From CAYXTC01 sp964479375 (GTDB taxonomy: Bacteria > Patescibacteriota > Minisyncoccia > Minisyncoccales > GWA2-38-27): a stretch of DNA of 32,684 bases. The first letter of the stretch is position 1. Every line of letters starts with the position of its first letter. The DNA lies in the NCBI GenBank assembly GCA_964479375.1, contig CAYZKD010000006.1:1-32684 (forward strand), read 5' to 3'. The notes beneath the pieces are model-generated. The model ran no database searches, was not told the DNA's origin, and saw nothing but the letters and a program-made list of their open reading frames with translations. This document shows, piece after piece, positions 1 through 7,099 of the stretch. Made by a program: the position numbers and the translations under genes.

Positions 1-2
1 GC

Positions 3-2330
3 AATACCATAGACCTTAACACCTCTTCTAACTTTAACATAAGGTATGATGGAGCTGTGGCAGGTGATTATCTGGGAAATTCTGTAGCCACAGGAGACGT
101 CAACTCAGACTCCAACTCAGACCTTATTATGGGAGCTAATAGTGCAGACAACACTTATATCCAATATTCCTATTCTGAAAACAATGCCAATCCGATAGAG
201 GCCTACGAAAGCAATGGCACCTCTCCAAGCCCTTCAAGTCCCGGAGATAACATCTCCCCGCCTGCTCTTTCCGAACTTTCTCTGGATAACGTAGGATATG
301 TAAGAACCAAAGAGTCCCAGACAGACGGAGGATATGACTCTCAAGTATTCAAGTTTCAGCCTGACTTTACAGGATTAACAAACCCCAAGATAACTATTGA
401 GTGGGACGGCTACGGAGAGTCAGACTCAGGATACGACGTCTATTTAAATATATGGAATTTTACAGATTCTTCCTGGGAAGAACTGGATTCTGGCCACGTC
501 AGTTCTGACGGAGAAGGTTATGAATTATCAGGAAGCAAAACAGGGACAGATTACAAAGACGGAAGCGATTATGTCTGGGCTTGGGTGAAAGCAGACAATG
601 AATGCTCTCCTCCCTCTATTGACTCAGGCCCTGCAGAGGAAAATATTGGAACTACCTCGGCTGATATCACCTGGGAGACAGATATTTCCTCTGATGGAAT
701 AGTGGCTTATGATACCAGTTCTTATTCTGGAGGAAGCTGGGGGGATTACGCTTATCTGGACGCAGACGGAGGGGAAACCGGAACCAGCCATAATATTAGC
801 TTGGGAAGCCTTAATGAAAACACCACCTATTATTACAGAGTTCGTTCTGCAGATTCTGACGGAGATATTGTGGAAAGTTCGGAGAATAGTTTTACTACCG
901 ATGAAGCAACAGGCCCCCCGGTTTGTTTTCCAAAAGACACCCCTATTTTAACGGCCGGCGGGGGAGAAGAGTTAATTCAGAATATAAAAGCAGGGGATAA
1001 GGTTTTGTCTTGGGATTTTGAAAAAGAAAAATTAGTTTCCAATGAAGTAAAAGGTGTATGGGAAGGCCCTCATGACGGAATATACCTTATTAATGAAGAG
1101 ATAAGGGTTACTCATGAACATCCCTTTTGGACAAAAGAAAGAGGATGGGCTTCTATTTCACCCAGACAGACCTTTGAATACCATAAATGGCGGCCTGCAG
1201 AATTAAAAACAGGATATCATCTGATGGACAGCAAAGGAGAGTGGATAGAAATAGAAAGTATAGAGCCAGACGGAGAAGGAGAGGAAATGACCTACAATCT
1301 TTCTTATGTAGAAAACCAAAACAGCTATTTTGCTTACGGGGTTTTAGTTCACAATAAGCCCTGTACGTATCTTTTCTCAGAAAAACAAGGAAAAGAATAC
1401 TTTGAATTTGTCACCTTGGGAGTTTTTAAAGAACCGGGAAATCCGGATTCAGAATTAGTATTAGACAGGATATTTAAAGAGAATGACGGCTATTCCTATC
1501 TAAATCTCAAGAAAGAAACCAATAAATTCAGATTGATTATCCCGCCCCACAAGCTGGGCTTTATTGACTTCTTGGAATTGAAAGTTATAGACAGGCTGGA
1601 TAAAGAATCTTTAACAGAAAAAGAAAAGATTCTCTACAAAGAGGGGAAACTGAAAGAAGAGATAGTTCAGCGTATTCCTTTGGCAGGAGCTTCCTGCCCC
1701 TCTAATGGTTGCTCTCCCGACGAGGCTTATCGGCTGTTAAGCAGTCCTGACGGGGAATACTTTAAGATAGCAGACGAGGAAGGCCTGCCTTATCCCAATG
1801 AAGTAAATATTCTGTTTCAGAATCTTCCAGAGAAAAGAGAGAATTACAAGAGAAAGATTCAACTGGCAGAGAAAGGATACTATGTGCCCTTTTCCGGGGC
1901 TAAAATATGGTACGAGGAGCCTCCCTTTAATCAGTCAGAATGGAGAGAATGGCTGGATAAGGAGAATAATGAAGAGAAATTAAGAGAGATTATAAGGAGA
2001 GAAACCGAAGAGCACAACAAAATGGCCGAAGAGGGAAACAAAGAAAGAGAAAGATTTAACTACAGAACAATTAAGAAGGGGGATACTATTTGGAAACTTT
2101 CCGAAGAGTACGGTATTTCCTCGGACTTTATTGTAGAATACAACAGAGAGAAAATAGAAGATCCTAACCTTATATATCCCGGCCAGGTCTTCAGGATCCC
2201 GGTCAAGATTCACAGGTCCCTTAACACAGATGAAATTAGCGCCAGTACCGAAGAAGGAGAAGAGGAAGCAACTCCGGCAAAGAGAATAGAAGGGGGAATG
2301 CGCCTTAAAGGAGGCCATTATATTAAATAA
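3..2330 (+). CDS. Surface/secreted protein with FG-GAP, Fn3-like, Hint and LysM domains (5' end outside window)
   Basis: The frame is open from base 3, so the gene runs in from the left; the GTG at 57 is only the first in-window start-like codon. About 39-160 encodes an FG-GAP/integrin-type repeat with a Ca-binding-like DVNSDSNSD motif. About 270-600 looks like a beta-sandwich, and about 603-903 is fibronectin-III-like (TYYYRVRS near its end). 924-1355 is a Hint (intein-like) domain of about 144 residues: it opens with Cys in CFPKDTPIL, has HEHPF in the middle and ends VHN followed by Lys. A Lys/Glu-rich region with a CPSNGCS motif follows. About 2058-2205 is a LysM domain (KKGDTIWKLSEEYGIS, then YPGQVFRIP), expected to bind peptidoglycan. 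The stop is TAA at 2328. Hint domains of this kind can cleave or ligate themselves; here +1 is Lys, not Ser/Thr/Cys, so cleavage rather than splicing is more likely (inference). The biological role is unknown. Confidence 0.8.
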   Translation, partial: NTIDLNTSSNFNIRYDGAVAGDYLGNSVATGDVNSDSNSDLIMGANSADNTYIQYSYSENNANPIEAYESNGTSPSPSSPGDNISPPALSELSLDNVGYVRTKESQTDGGYDSQVFKFQPDFTGLTNPKITIEWDGYGESDSGYDVYLNIWNFTDSSWEELDSGHVSSDGEGYELSGSKTGTDYKDGSDYVWAWVKADNECSPPSIDSGPAEENIGTTSADITWETDISSDGIVAYDTSSYSGGSWGDYAYLDADGGETGTSHNISLGSLNENTTYYYRVRSADSDGDIVESSENSFTTDEATGPPVCFPKDTPILTAGGGEELIQNIKAGDKVLSWDFEKEKLVSNEVKGVWEGPHDGIYLINEEIRVTHEHPFWTKERGWASISPRQTFEYHKWRPAELKTGYHLMDSKGEWIEIESIEPDGEGEEMTYNLSYVENQNSYFAYGVLVHNKPCTYLFSEKQGKEYFEFVTLGVFKEPGNPDSELVLDRIFKENDGYSYLNLKKETNKFRLIIPPHKLGFIDFLELKVIDRLDKESLTEKEKILYKEGKLKEEIVQRIPLAGASCPSNGCSPDEAYRLLSSPDGEYFKIADEEGLPYPNEVNILFQNLPEKRENYKRKIQLAEKGYYVPFSGAKIWYEEPPFNQSEWREWLDKENNEEKLREIIRRETEEHNKMAEEGNKERERFNYRTIKKGDTIWKLSEEYGISSDFIVEYNREKIEDPNLIYPGQVFRIPVKIHRSLNTDEISASTEEGEEEATPAKRIEGGMRLKGGHYIK

Positions 2331-2382
2331 AAAAGTTGAATTAAGCAATTATTTAAGGGAAACAAAGATTATTGTAGGAGGT

Positions 2383-2409
2383 ATTGTGGGAGGCCCGTCC
2401 TCCCACAAT
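2383..2409 (-). repeat. REP-like palindrome R1 (at comF start)
   Basis: Perfect 11-bp stem (ATTGTGGGAGG / CCTCCCACAAT) around a 5-nt loop that reads CCCGT on +, i.e. ACGGG on the minus strand, which I use to define orientation. The GTG at 2386, inside the left arm, is the best-supported comF start. Confidence 0.85.
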
Positions 2410-3165
2410 TTGTCCAAAATGAGTCGAGTGGAGTTTTTAAAAATTAAAAAAAGCAGAGAAAAAACAATTAATTTTCTTTTAGATCTTTTTTTTCCTAAAT
2501 TTTGTCTGGGATGCGGGGCGGAAGGAAATTATATCTGTTCTGATTGTCAAAATTTTATTTCAGAATCTCTGTCTGTCTGTCCTGTTTGCGGGAAGCTGAG
2601 TTTTGGCGGAGAAACTCATAATTGGTGTCGGACAAGATATTCCTTAGATGGCTTAACGGCTATATGGGACTATGAGGGTTTGGTTAAAAAGATGATTTGG
2701 GAAGCAAAGATTGGAGGATATTTTGATATTTTTTCTGAGGTTATTGAGAGATTCTTTAGAATAATAATATCGGATCCTCCAAGGTTTTCTTCTTTTTTGT
2801 TTTTTCCTCGAATGGAGAATACCTATATTGGCTATGTGCCGATCACCGCAAGAAAAGAAAAAGAAAGGGGCTTTAATCAGGCTGAAGTCATTGCAGACAA
2901 GTTAAGCAGATTTATTGGCATTAAAAAATTGCCCTTGCTCAAAAAGATTAAAGAGACCGGAGATCAAGCAAACTTAAAGAAAGAAGAGAGGGTTAGGAAT
3001 GTTAAGGGGGTTTTTGAATTAAACGGCAAACATCAGGGGACTGAGAATGTTTTGCTGGTAGATGATGTTTTTACCAGTGGGGCAACGATGCAGGAATGTT
3101 CTAGGATATTGAAAAGAGCGGGGATTAAAAAGGTTTGGGGTTTTGCGATTGCTAAAACGACTTAA
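2386..3165 (+). CDS. comF: ComF family amidophosphoribosyltransferase-like competence protein
   Basis: ComF proteins take part in uptake of transforming DNA, acting in the cytosol with the ComFA helicase in Firmicutes. Four-cysteine zinc-ribbon pairs are visible near the N-terminus (CLGCG, CSDC, then CPVCG). A phosphoribosyltransferase fold follows, with the PRPP-binding motif VLLVDDVFTSGAT near residues 222-234 and ARKEKERGFNQA before it. At 259 residues the length is usual. The start is GTG 2386: a strong AGGAGGT lies at 2376-2382, and the only other good candidate, ATG 2419, has no ribosome-binding site. Choosing GTG means the first residues (MGGPSSHNL) are encoded by palindrome R1. The stop is 5 bp before dprA, so the two genes are probably co-transcribed. 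Confidence 0.9.
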   Translation: MGGPSSHNLSKMSRVEFLKIKKSREKTINFLLDLFFPKFCLGCGAEGNYICSDCQNFISESLSVCPVCGKLSFGGETHNWCRTRYSLDGLTAIWDYEGLVKKMIWEAKIGGYFDIFSEVIERFFRIIISDPPRFSSFLFFPRMENTYIGYVPITARKEKERGFNQAEVIADKLSRFIGIKKLPLLKKIKETGDQANLKKEERVRNVKGVFELNGKHQGTENVLLVDDVFTSGATMQECSRILKRAGIKKVWGFAIAKTT

Positions 3166-3170
3166 TTAAT

Positions 3171-4031
3171 ATGGAAGATGTTATTAAAATAAGTGGCGAC
3201 AGGTACCCCGCTTTGTTAAAAAATATCAACAATCCTCCGTCAGGGCTTTATTATAAAGGAGAATGGAATTCTGATATTTTTGAAAATTGCTTAGGGGTCG
3301 TGGGTTCAAGGAGAATGACAGCTTACGGAAAGGAGACTACTCATCGTTTGGTTTCTGAAATAGCCGCGGCTGGCATAACAATAGTTTCTGGGTTTATGTT
3401 TGGCATAGACGCTGAAGGGCATAGGGCGGCTTTAGAGGGAAATGGCAAAACCGTTGCCGTGATGCCTTGTGGAATTGATATAATTCATCCGAGTTATCAA
3501 AAGAGGTTGCAAGAGAATATCATAAAAGAAGGGGGGATGGTTATCTCCGAGTTTGAAAGGAAATTTCCTCCAAGGGCCTGGACTTATCCCAGAAGAAACA
3601 GAATCGTAGCCGGTCTTTCAAAAGCCGTAATGGTGGTAGAGGCAGCAGAGAAAAGCGGTTCCTTGATAACAGCAAATTTTGCCAAAGAATTTGAAAGGAA
3701 GGTCTTTGCGGTGCCAGGCCCTTTAAGCAGTAAAGTTTCAGAGGGCACAAACCGCTTAATAAAGGAAGGGGCTGAAATTGTTACTGGGGCCGAGGATATA
3801 ATCAAGTTCTTTGGGCTGGACCCTCTGCAAAGAAAAGAAAAATACTCCAGAACTTTAAAATTAAGCAGTTTGGAAAGCAGTATTTTAGAAAAACTGGGGC
3901 GGGAGCCTATGAGGATAGATGACCTTTCCCGTTTTTTGGGAAAGCCGGTTTCTGAGATAGGAACGGCTCTTTCCATGATGCAGATAAGGGGCCTGGTCCG
4001 CGAGGAAGAAGGGAAATATCACCCTAAGTAG
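3171..4031 (+). CDS. dprA: DNA-processing protein DprA/Smf
   Basis: DprA binds incoming single-stranded DNA during transformation and loads RecA. The Rossmann-like DprA fold is clear: VGSRRMTAYG, IVSGFMFGIDAEGHRAAL, AVMPCGID, then FPPRAWTYPRRNRIVAGLS, VVEAAEKSGSLITA and VFAVPGP, all hallmark segments. A C-terminal winged-helix segment (about residues 225-286, LSSLESSILEKLG onward) is present. The 286-residue length is usual for the short forms. The gene starts at ATG 3171, 5 bp after comF. Its likely partner, recA, lies at 18990 in this window. Confidence 0.95.
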   Translation: MEDVIKISGDRYPALLKNINNPPSGLYYKGEWNSDIFENCLGVVGSRRMTAYGKETTHRLVSEIAAAGITIVSGFMFGIDAEGHRAALEGNGKTVAVMPCGIDIIHPSYQKRLQENIIKEGGMVISEFERKFPPRAWTYPRRNRIVAGLSKAVMVVEAAEKSGSLITANFAKEFERKVFAVPGPLSSKVSEGTNRLIKEGAEIVTGAEDIIKFFGLDPLQRKEKYSRTLKLSSLESSILEKLGREPMRIDDLSRFLGKPVSEIGTALSMMQIRGLVREEEGKYHPK

Positions 4032-4110
4032 TTTTACTTCTTCCACTCCCAATTTATAATTAAATATAGTTAAATAATAAGCCGGGGAGATCCGCTCTCC
4101 CTCTCTACAG
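4032..4110. other. dprA-RAYT spacer with a small hairpin
   Basis: AT-rich spacer followed by a 6-bp hairpin at 4085-4101 (GGGAGA, loop TCCGC, TCTCCC). The loop differs from the REP-like family, so I do not place it there. No convincing promoter is seen. Confidence 0.4.
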
Positions 4111-4141
4111 AAATTGTGGGAGGACGGGCCTCCCACAATTT
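4111..4141 (+). repeat. REP-like palindrome R2 (before RAYT)
   Basis: Perfect 13-bp stem (AAATTGTGGGAGG and its complement) around ACGGG. It lies 10 bp before the likely RAYT start codon and reads in frame with it from GTG 4116. Confidence 0.9.
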
Positions 4142-4151
4142 CACTGGGATT

Positions 4152-4883
4152 ATGCCTTACAGAAAAGTAAAATTTGCAAACAATGAAATTTATCACATTG
4201 TTTTAAGGCGAGTGGGCAGCGATTTGCTTTTTAAAGATAAAGATGACTATTATCGCGGTATTTTTTCTATCTATGAATTTAATAATACCAACCCTGTAGA
4301 AATTTGGAGAAGACGGCGGGAACGCATTATAGAAAAAAACCGAGAGAAAAATGTGGGAGGACGGGCCTCCCACAATTTCACGGAAGATACGAGGAATAAG
4401 TTGGTTGATGTTTTGGCCTTTTGTTTGATGTCAAATCATATTCACTTATTAGTAAGACAGCTAAAAGATGATGGCATAGTTAAATTTATGAGCAAAGTAG
4501 GTACAGGATTTGGAGGATACTTTAATAGAAAATACGGAAACAAGGGACATATTTTTCAGGATAGATTTGGAGTAGTCCATATTAAAAACGAAACTCAGCT
4601 TAAAGTAGTATTTGTATATATTCACACCAATCCTTTGGCTATTATAGAATCGAAATGGAAGGAAGAGGGGATAAAAGCCCCGCAAAAGGCTACCAAATTT
4701 TTGGAAAAATATAAATGGTCAAGTTATCCCGATTATCTCGGCGCGAAAAACTTTCCTTCTGTTACAGAAAGAGACTTCTTGATCAAGACAATAGGTGATT
4801 TTGAGGAGTGCAGAAGGATTGTTAATGACTGGGTTGAGTATAAGGGAGAGATCAAGGAATTTGCTGACCTAGCGCTAGAATAA
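4152..4883 (+). CDS. REP-associated Y1-family transposase (RAYT)
   Basis: Member of the IS200/IS605-like Y1 HUH nuclease superfamily, RAYT branch, which acts on REP palindromes as single-stranded DNA. The HUH motif is in LMSNHIHLLV (about residues 94-103 from ATG 4152). The catalytic Tyr is in VYIHTNPL, and FQDRFG is another family hallmark. KYKWSSYPDYLG is also typical. The start is taken at ATG 4152 because MPYRKVKFAN matches how the family usually begins; an in-frame GTG at 4116 inside R2 would add 12 residues. The gene is flanked by REP-like copies R2 and R4, and copy R3 lies inside its coding frame, adding roughly VGGRASHNF in the loop before the HUH strand. No stop or frameshift is seen, so it may be active. 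It interrupts an otherwise competence-related gene run. Confidence 0.92.
   Translation: MPYRKVKFANNEIYHIVLRRVGSDLLFKDKDDYYRGIFSIYEFNNTNPVEIWRRRRERIIEKNREKNVGGRASHNFTEDTRNKLVDVLAFCLMSNHIHLLVRQLKDDGIVKFMSKVGTGFGGYFNRKYGNKGHIFQDRFGVVHIKNETQLKVVFVYIHTNPLAIIESKWKEEGIKAPQKATKFLEKYKWSSYPDYLGAKNFPSVTERDFLIKTIGDFEECRRIVNDWVEYKGEIKEFADLALE
4352..4374 (+). repeat. REP-like palindrome R3, inside the RAYT coding sequence
   Basis: TGTGGGAGG, loop ACGGG, CCTCCCACA: a 9-bp perfect stem, extendable with one mismatch. It is read in frame as VGGRASHNF and does not break the gene. Confidence 0.9.
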
Positions 4884-4894
4884 AAGAAGGTCTG

Positions 4895-4933
4895 CCCTCC
4901 CACAATTAAATGTGGGAGGACGGGCCTCCCACA
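4895..4933 (+). repeat. REP-like palindrome R4 plus a half copy (between RAYT and comM)
   Basis: The full copy is 4911-4933 (9-bp stem, loop ACGGG). A half copy, CCCTCCCACAATTA at 4895-4908, precedes it. The half copy's CTCCCACA can pair instead with the full copy's left arm (TGTGGGAG), giving two mutually exclusive hairpins just before the comM ATG at 4939. Confidence 0.85.
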
Positions 4934-4938
4934 ATTTT

Positions 4939-6480
4939 ATGTTTATTAAAGTTTTGTCGGCGGCTAATTTAGGACTTAGGGCAGTAGGAGTTGATGTTGA
5001 GGTTAATGTGGCAAATCGAGGTTTGCCTAATTTTGAAATTGTCGGTTTGCCCAACAAGGCCGTGGATGAAAGCAGGGAAAGAGTTCGTACTGCCATTATC
5101 AATTCTAAGATTCACTTTCCTTCAAGAAGGATTATTATTAATTTGGCTCCGGCTGATATACCTAAAGAGGGTTCTTTTTATGATTTACCAATTGCTATTG
5201 GCATTGTTGTCTCTACTGCAGGAATTAAGATACCGGAAAATTCGCTTTTCTTCGGCGAGCTTTCTCTCGACGGCACTCTTCGCCACACCAAAGGAGGGCT
5301 TTTACTGGCTTTGTTTGCCAAAGAAAAAGGTGTTAAAAGAGTCTTTGTTCCTAAGGCTTCAGCCAATGAAGCCTCTATTATAAAAGGGGTAGACGTTTAC
5401 CCGGTGGGAAACCTTAACCAACTTTTGGCTCATTTTTCCGGTAGAGAAAAGATTAAACCTCAAAACCACTACTTGCCCGAGGAAAAGGGAGAAGAAAGAA
5501 AGACTGATTTTGATATGGCAGAGGTTTTAGGGCAGGAGCAGGCCAAGAGAGCCCTGGAGATAGCCGCTGCTGGAGGTCATAATCTTTTTATGGTAGGGAG
5601 TCCGGGATCTGGGAAGACAATGTTAGCTAGGACTATTCCAGATATTTTACCTTCTTTAATGGAGGAAGAAGCTCTAGAGGTGACTAAAATTTATTCAGCC
5701 TCTGGCAATATTCCTCCTGAGGGATCAATTATTCAAAAGAGGCCTTTTCGGGCGCCGCATTATGGAATTTCTCAAGTGGGTCTCATCGGCGGGGGGAGCC
5801 GTCCGCAGCCGGGAGAAATAACCCTGGCTCATCGTGGCGTTCTTTTCCTGGACGAATTTAATGAATTTCCCAGATCAGCAACGGAATCCCTAAGGCAGCC
5901 GATGGAAGACGGCAGGATTACAATTTCCAGAAGCAGAGAAAGGATTACTTATCCCTCCAGATTTATTTTGATAGCATCTTCCAACCCTTGCCCTTGTGGA
6001 TATTTATGGCATCCCAAAAAAGTTTGCACTTGCACCCAAAGAGAAATTGAAAAGTACAGAAAGAGAATCTCCGGTCCCATTTTGGATAGGATAGATCTTC
6101 ATGTGAAAACGCCAGTGGTGGATATTAAAAAGCTTTCAAAAGAGAAAGAGACATCCGACCAGAGAGAGGGCTCTGCCGAGATAAAAAAGAGAATAGTTAA
6201 AGCCAGAGATTGGCAAAAGAAAAGATTTGAAAATGAAAACATATATACTAATGGGGAAATGAAAAACAGTCACATAAAGAGGTATTGTCCATTTTCAGAA
6301 GAGGTAAAAAAATTACTTGTTCGGGCTGGCCTAAGCCTGAATCTTTCGGCCCGTTCTTATTTCAAAATGATTAAGGTGGCAAGAACCATAGCGGATTTGG
6401 ATAACTCAGAAAAAATAAAAGTGTCTCATATGGCGGAAGCCCTACAATATCGCGCTAAGGAATATAACAGAGAATCTTAA
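4939..6480 (+). CDS. comM: ComM/YifB family Mg-chelatase-like AAA+ ATPase
   Basis: ComM is a hexameric helicase that promotes branch migration when transforming DNA is integrated. The N-terminal S5-like (ChlI) domain starts FIKVLSAANLGLRAVGVDVEV. Walker A is GSPGSGKTMLAR and Walker B is VLFLDEFNEF. A C-rich segment follows (NPCPCGYLWHPKKVCTC), with the arginine-rich ISGPILDRIDLH sensor region typical of the family. The C-terminal Mg-chelatase helical domain is present (LSARSYFKMIKVARTIADL). At 513 residues it has normal length. The start is ATG 4939; a GTG at 4912 in palindrome R4 is in frame but would add only MGGRASHNF. No Shine-Dalgarno sequence precedes ATG 4939, because the palindrome abuts it. 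Confidence 0.95.
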   Translation: MFIKVLSAANLGLRAVGVDVEVNVANRGLPNFEIVGLPNKAVDESRERVRTAIINSKIHFPSRRIIINLAPADIPKEGSFYDLPIAIGIVVSTAGIKIPENSLFFGELSLDGTLRHTKGGLLLALFAKEKGVKRVFVPKASANEASIIKGVDVYPVGNLNQLLAHFSGREKIKPQNHYLPEEKGEERKTDFDMAEVLGQEQAKRALEIAAAGGHNLFMVGSPGSGKTMLARTIPDILPSLMEEEALEVTKIYSASGNIPPEGSIIQKRPFRAPHYGISQVGLIGGGSRPQPGEITLAHRGVLFLDEFNEFPRSATESLRQPMEDGRITISRSRERITYPSRFILIASSNPCPCGYLWHPKKVCTCTQREIEKYRKRISGPILDRIDLHVKTPVVDIKKLSKEKETSDQREGSAEIKKRIVKARDWQKKRFENENIYTNGEMKNSHIKRYCPFSEEVKKLLVRAGLSLNLSARSYFKMIKVARTIADLDNSEKIKVSHMAEALQYRAKEYNRES

Positions 6481-6493
6481 AAAGAAATCGAAT

Positions 6494-6516
6494 CCGCGGA
6501 GGACGGGTCTCCGCGG
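6494..6516 (+). repeat. REP-like palindrome R5 (CCGCGG variant)
   Basis: CCGCGGAGG, loop ACGGG, TCTCCGCGG. It keeps the GGAGG-ACGGG core of R2-R4 but has a different, still self-complementary outer stem (last pair G-T). TTTT follows, so it could also act as a weak terminator after comM. Confidence 0.8.
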
Positions 6517-6545
6517 TTTTGCTTTACGGGCGGTTAAATGAGTAC

Positions 6546-6902
6546 ATGAGCACAGTAGATATAGGAAAAACTGGCGAGGACATTGCTCAAGGATATTTGG
6601 AAAAAAAAGGACACAAAATTGTTGGCCGCAACCATAAAAACAAGTATGGAGAAATTGATTTGATTACTAAGGATAAAGACACCTTAGTTTTTGTAGAAGT
6701 AAGAACAAGGGCAGGAGAAAGATTCGGAACGCCGGAAGATAGTTTAAACAGCAAGAAAAAGAAGAAGCTGTTTAAAAATGCCGGGATTTATGCTCTATCC
6801 AATAACTATTCAGGAGACTACCGGATAGATTTTGTCGGCGTAGTTTTAAATCGGAAAGGGGAAGCGGAAAGAATAAGCCACTATAAGAACATCAGTGTCT
6901 AA
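6546..6902 (+). CDS. yraN: YraN/UPF0102 family endonuclease-like protein
   Basis: A small restriction-endonuclease-fold protein of unknown physiological role, often found near dprA/comM. Hallmarks are GKTGEDIAQGYLEKKGHKIVGRNHKNKYGEIDLI and FVEVRTR, which carry the D/E-x-K-like residues (GEIDLI, VEVR) of the PD-(D/E)XK core. The start is taken as ATG 6546 (MSTVDIGKTGED) because homologues begin there; an in-frame TTG at 6519 directly follows palindrome R5 and would add nine residues. Length is 118 residues, normal for the family. It probably belongs to the comM transcription unit. Confidence 0.9.
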   Translation: MSTVDIGKTGEDIAQGYLEKKGHKIVGRNHKNKYGEIDLITKDKDTLVFVEVRTRAGERFGTPEDSLNSKKKKKLFKNAGIYALSNNYSGDYRIDFVGVVLNRKGEAERISHYKNISV

Positions 6903-6922
6903 AAAATAATGTGGTAGGACGA

Positions 6923-6949
6923 ATTGTGGGAGGACGGGCCTCCCACAAT
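6923..6949 (+). repeat. REP-like palindrome R6
   Basis: ATTGTGGGAGG, loop ACGGG, CCTCCCACAAT: an 11-bp perfect stem. A degenerate half copy, GTGGTAGGAC, sits at 6911-6920 just before it. Confidence 0.85.
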
Positions 6950-7035
6950 AATAATCAAAAACAAAGGGGTAGAGGAGGGTTGGAGTTTCGTTTTGGCGAG
7001 AAATTGATCTGTGGAAAAGTGTCACGCATATATTA

Positions 7036-7064
7036 TTGCTTTTTTCTCTTAAATGATTTAAAAT
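7036..7064 (+). promoter_or_regulatory. Probable promoter of the O-antigen-ligase-like gene
   Basis: TTGCTT at 7036 and TAAAAT at 7059-7064 with a 17-bp spacer, about 35 bp before ATG 7100. The -10 box matches those before rpoB and uvrC. Confidence 0.6.
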
Positions 7065-7099
7065 TATAGAGGAATAAGACAGAATAATAAGAGTAAAAA

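Noticed and set aside
2385..4935. CRISPR array, because a similar repeat recurs
   Set aside because: Spacing is irregular, there are no uniform spacers or cas genes, and the orientation varies.
6494..6516. R5 as a plain comM terminator
   Set aside because: A T4 run follows, but the conserved ACGGG core ties it to the REP-like family; a terminator role is possible only as a side effect.
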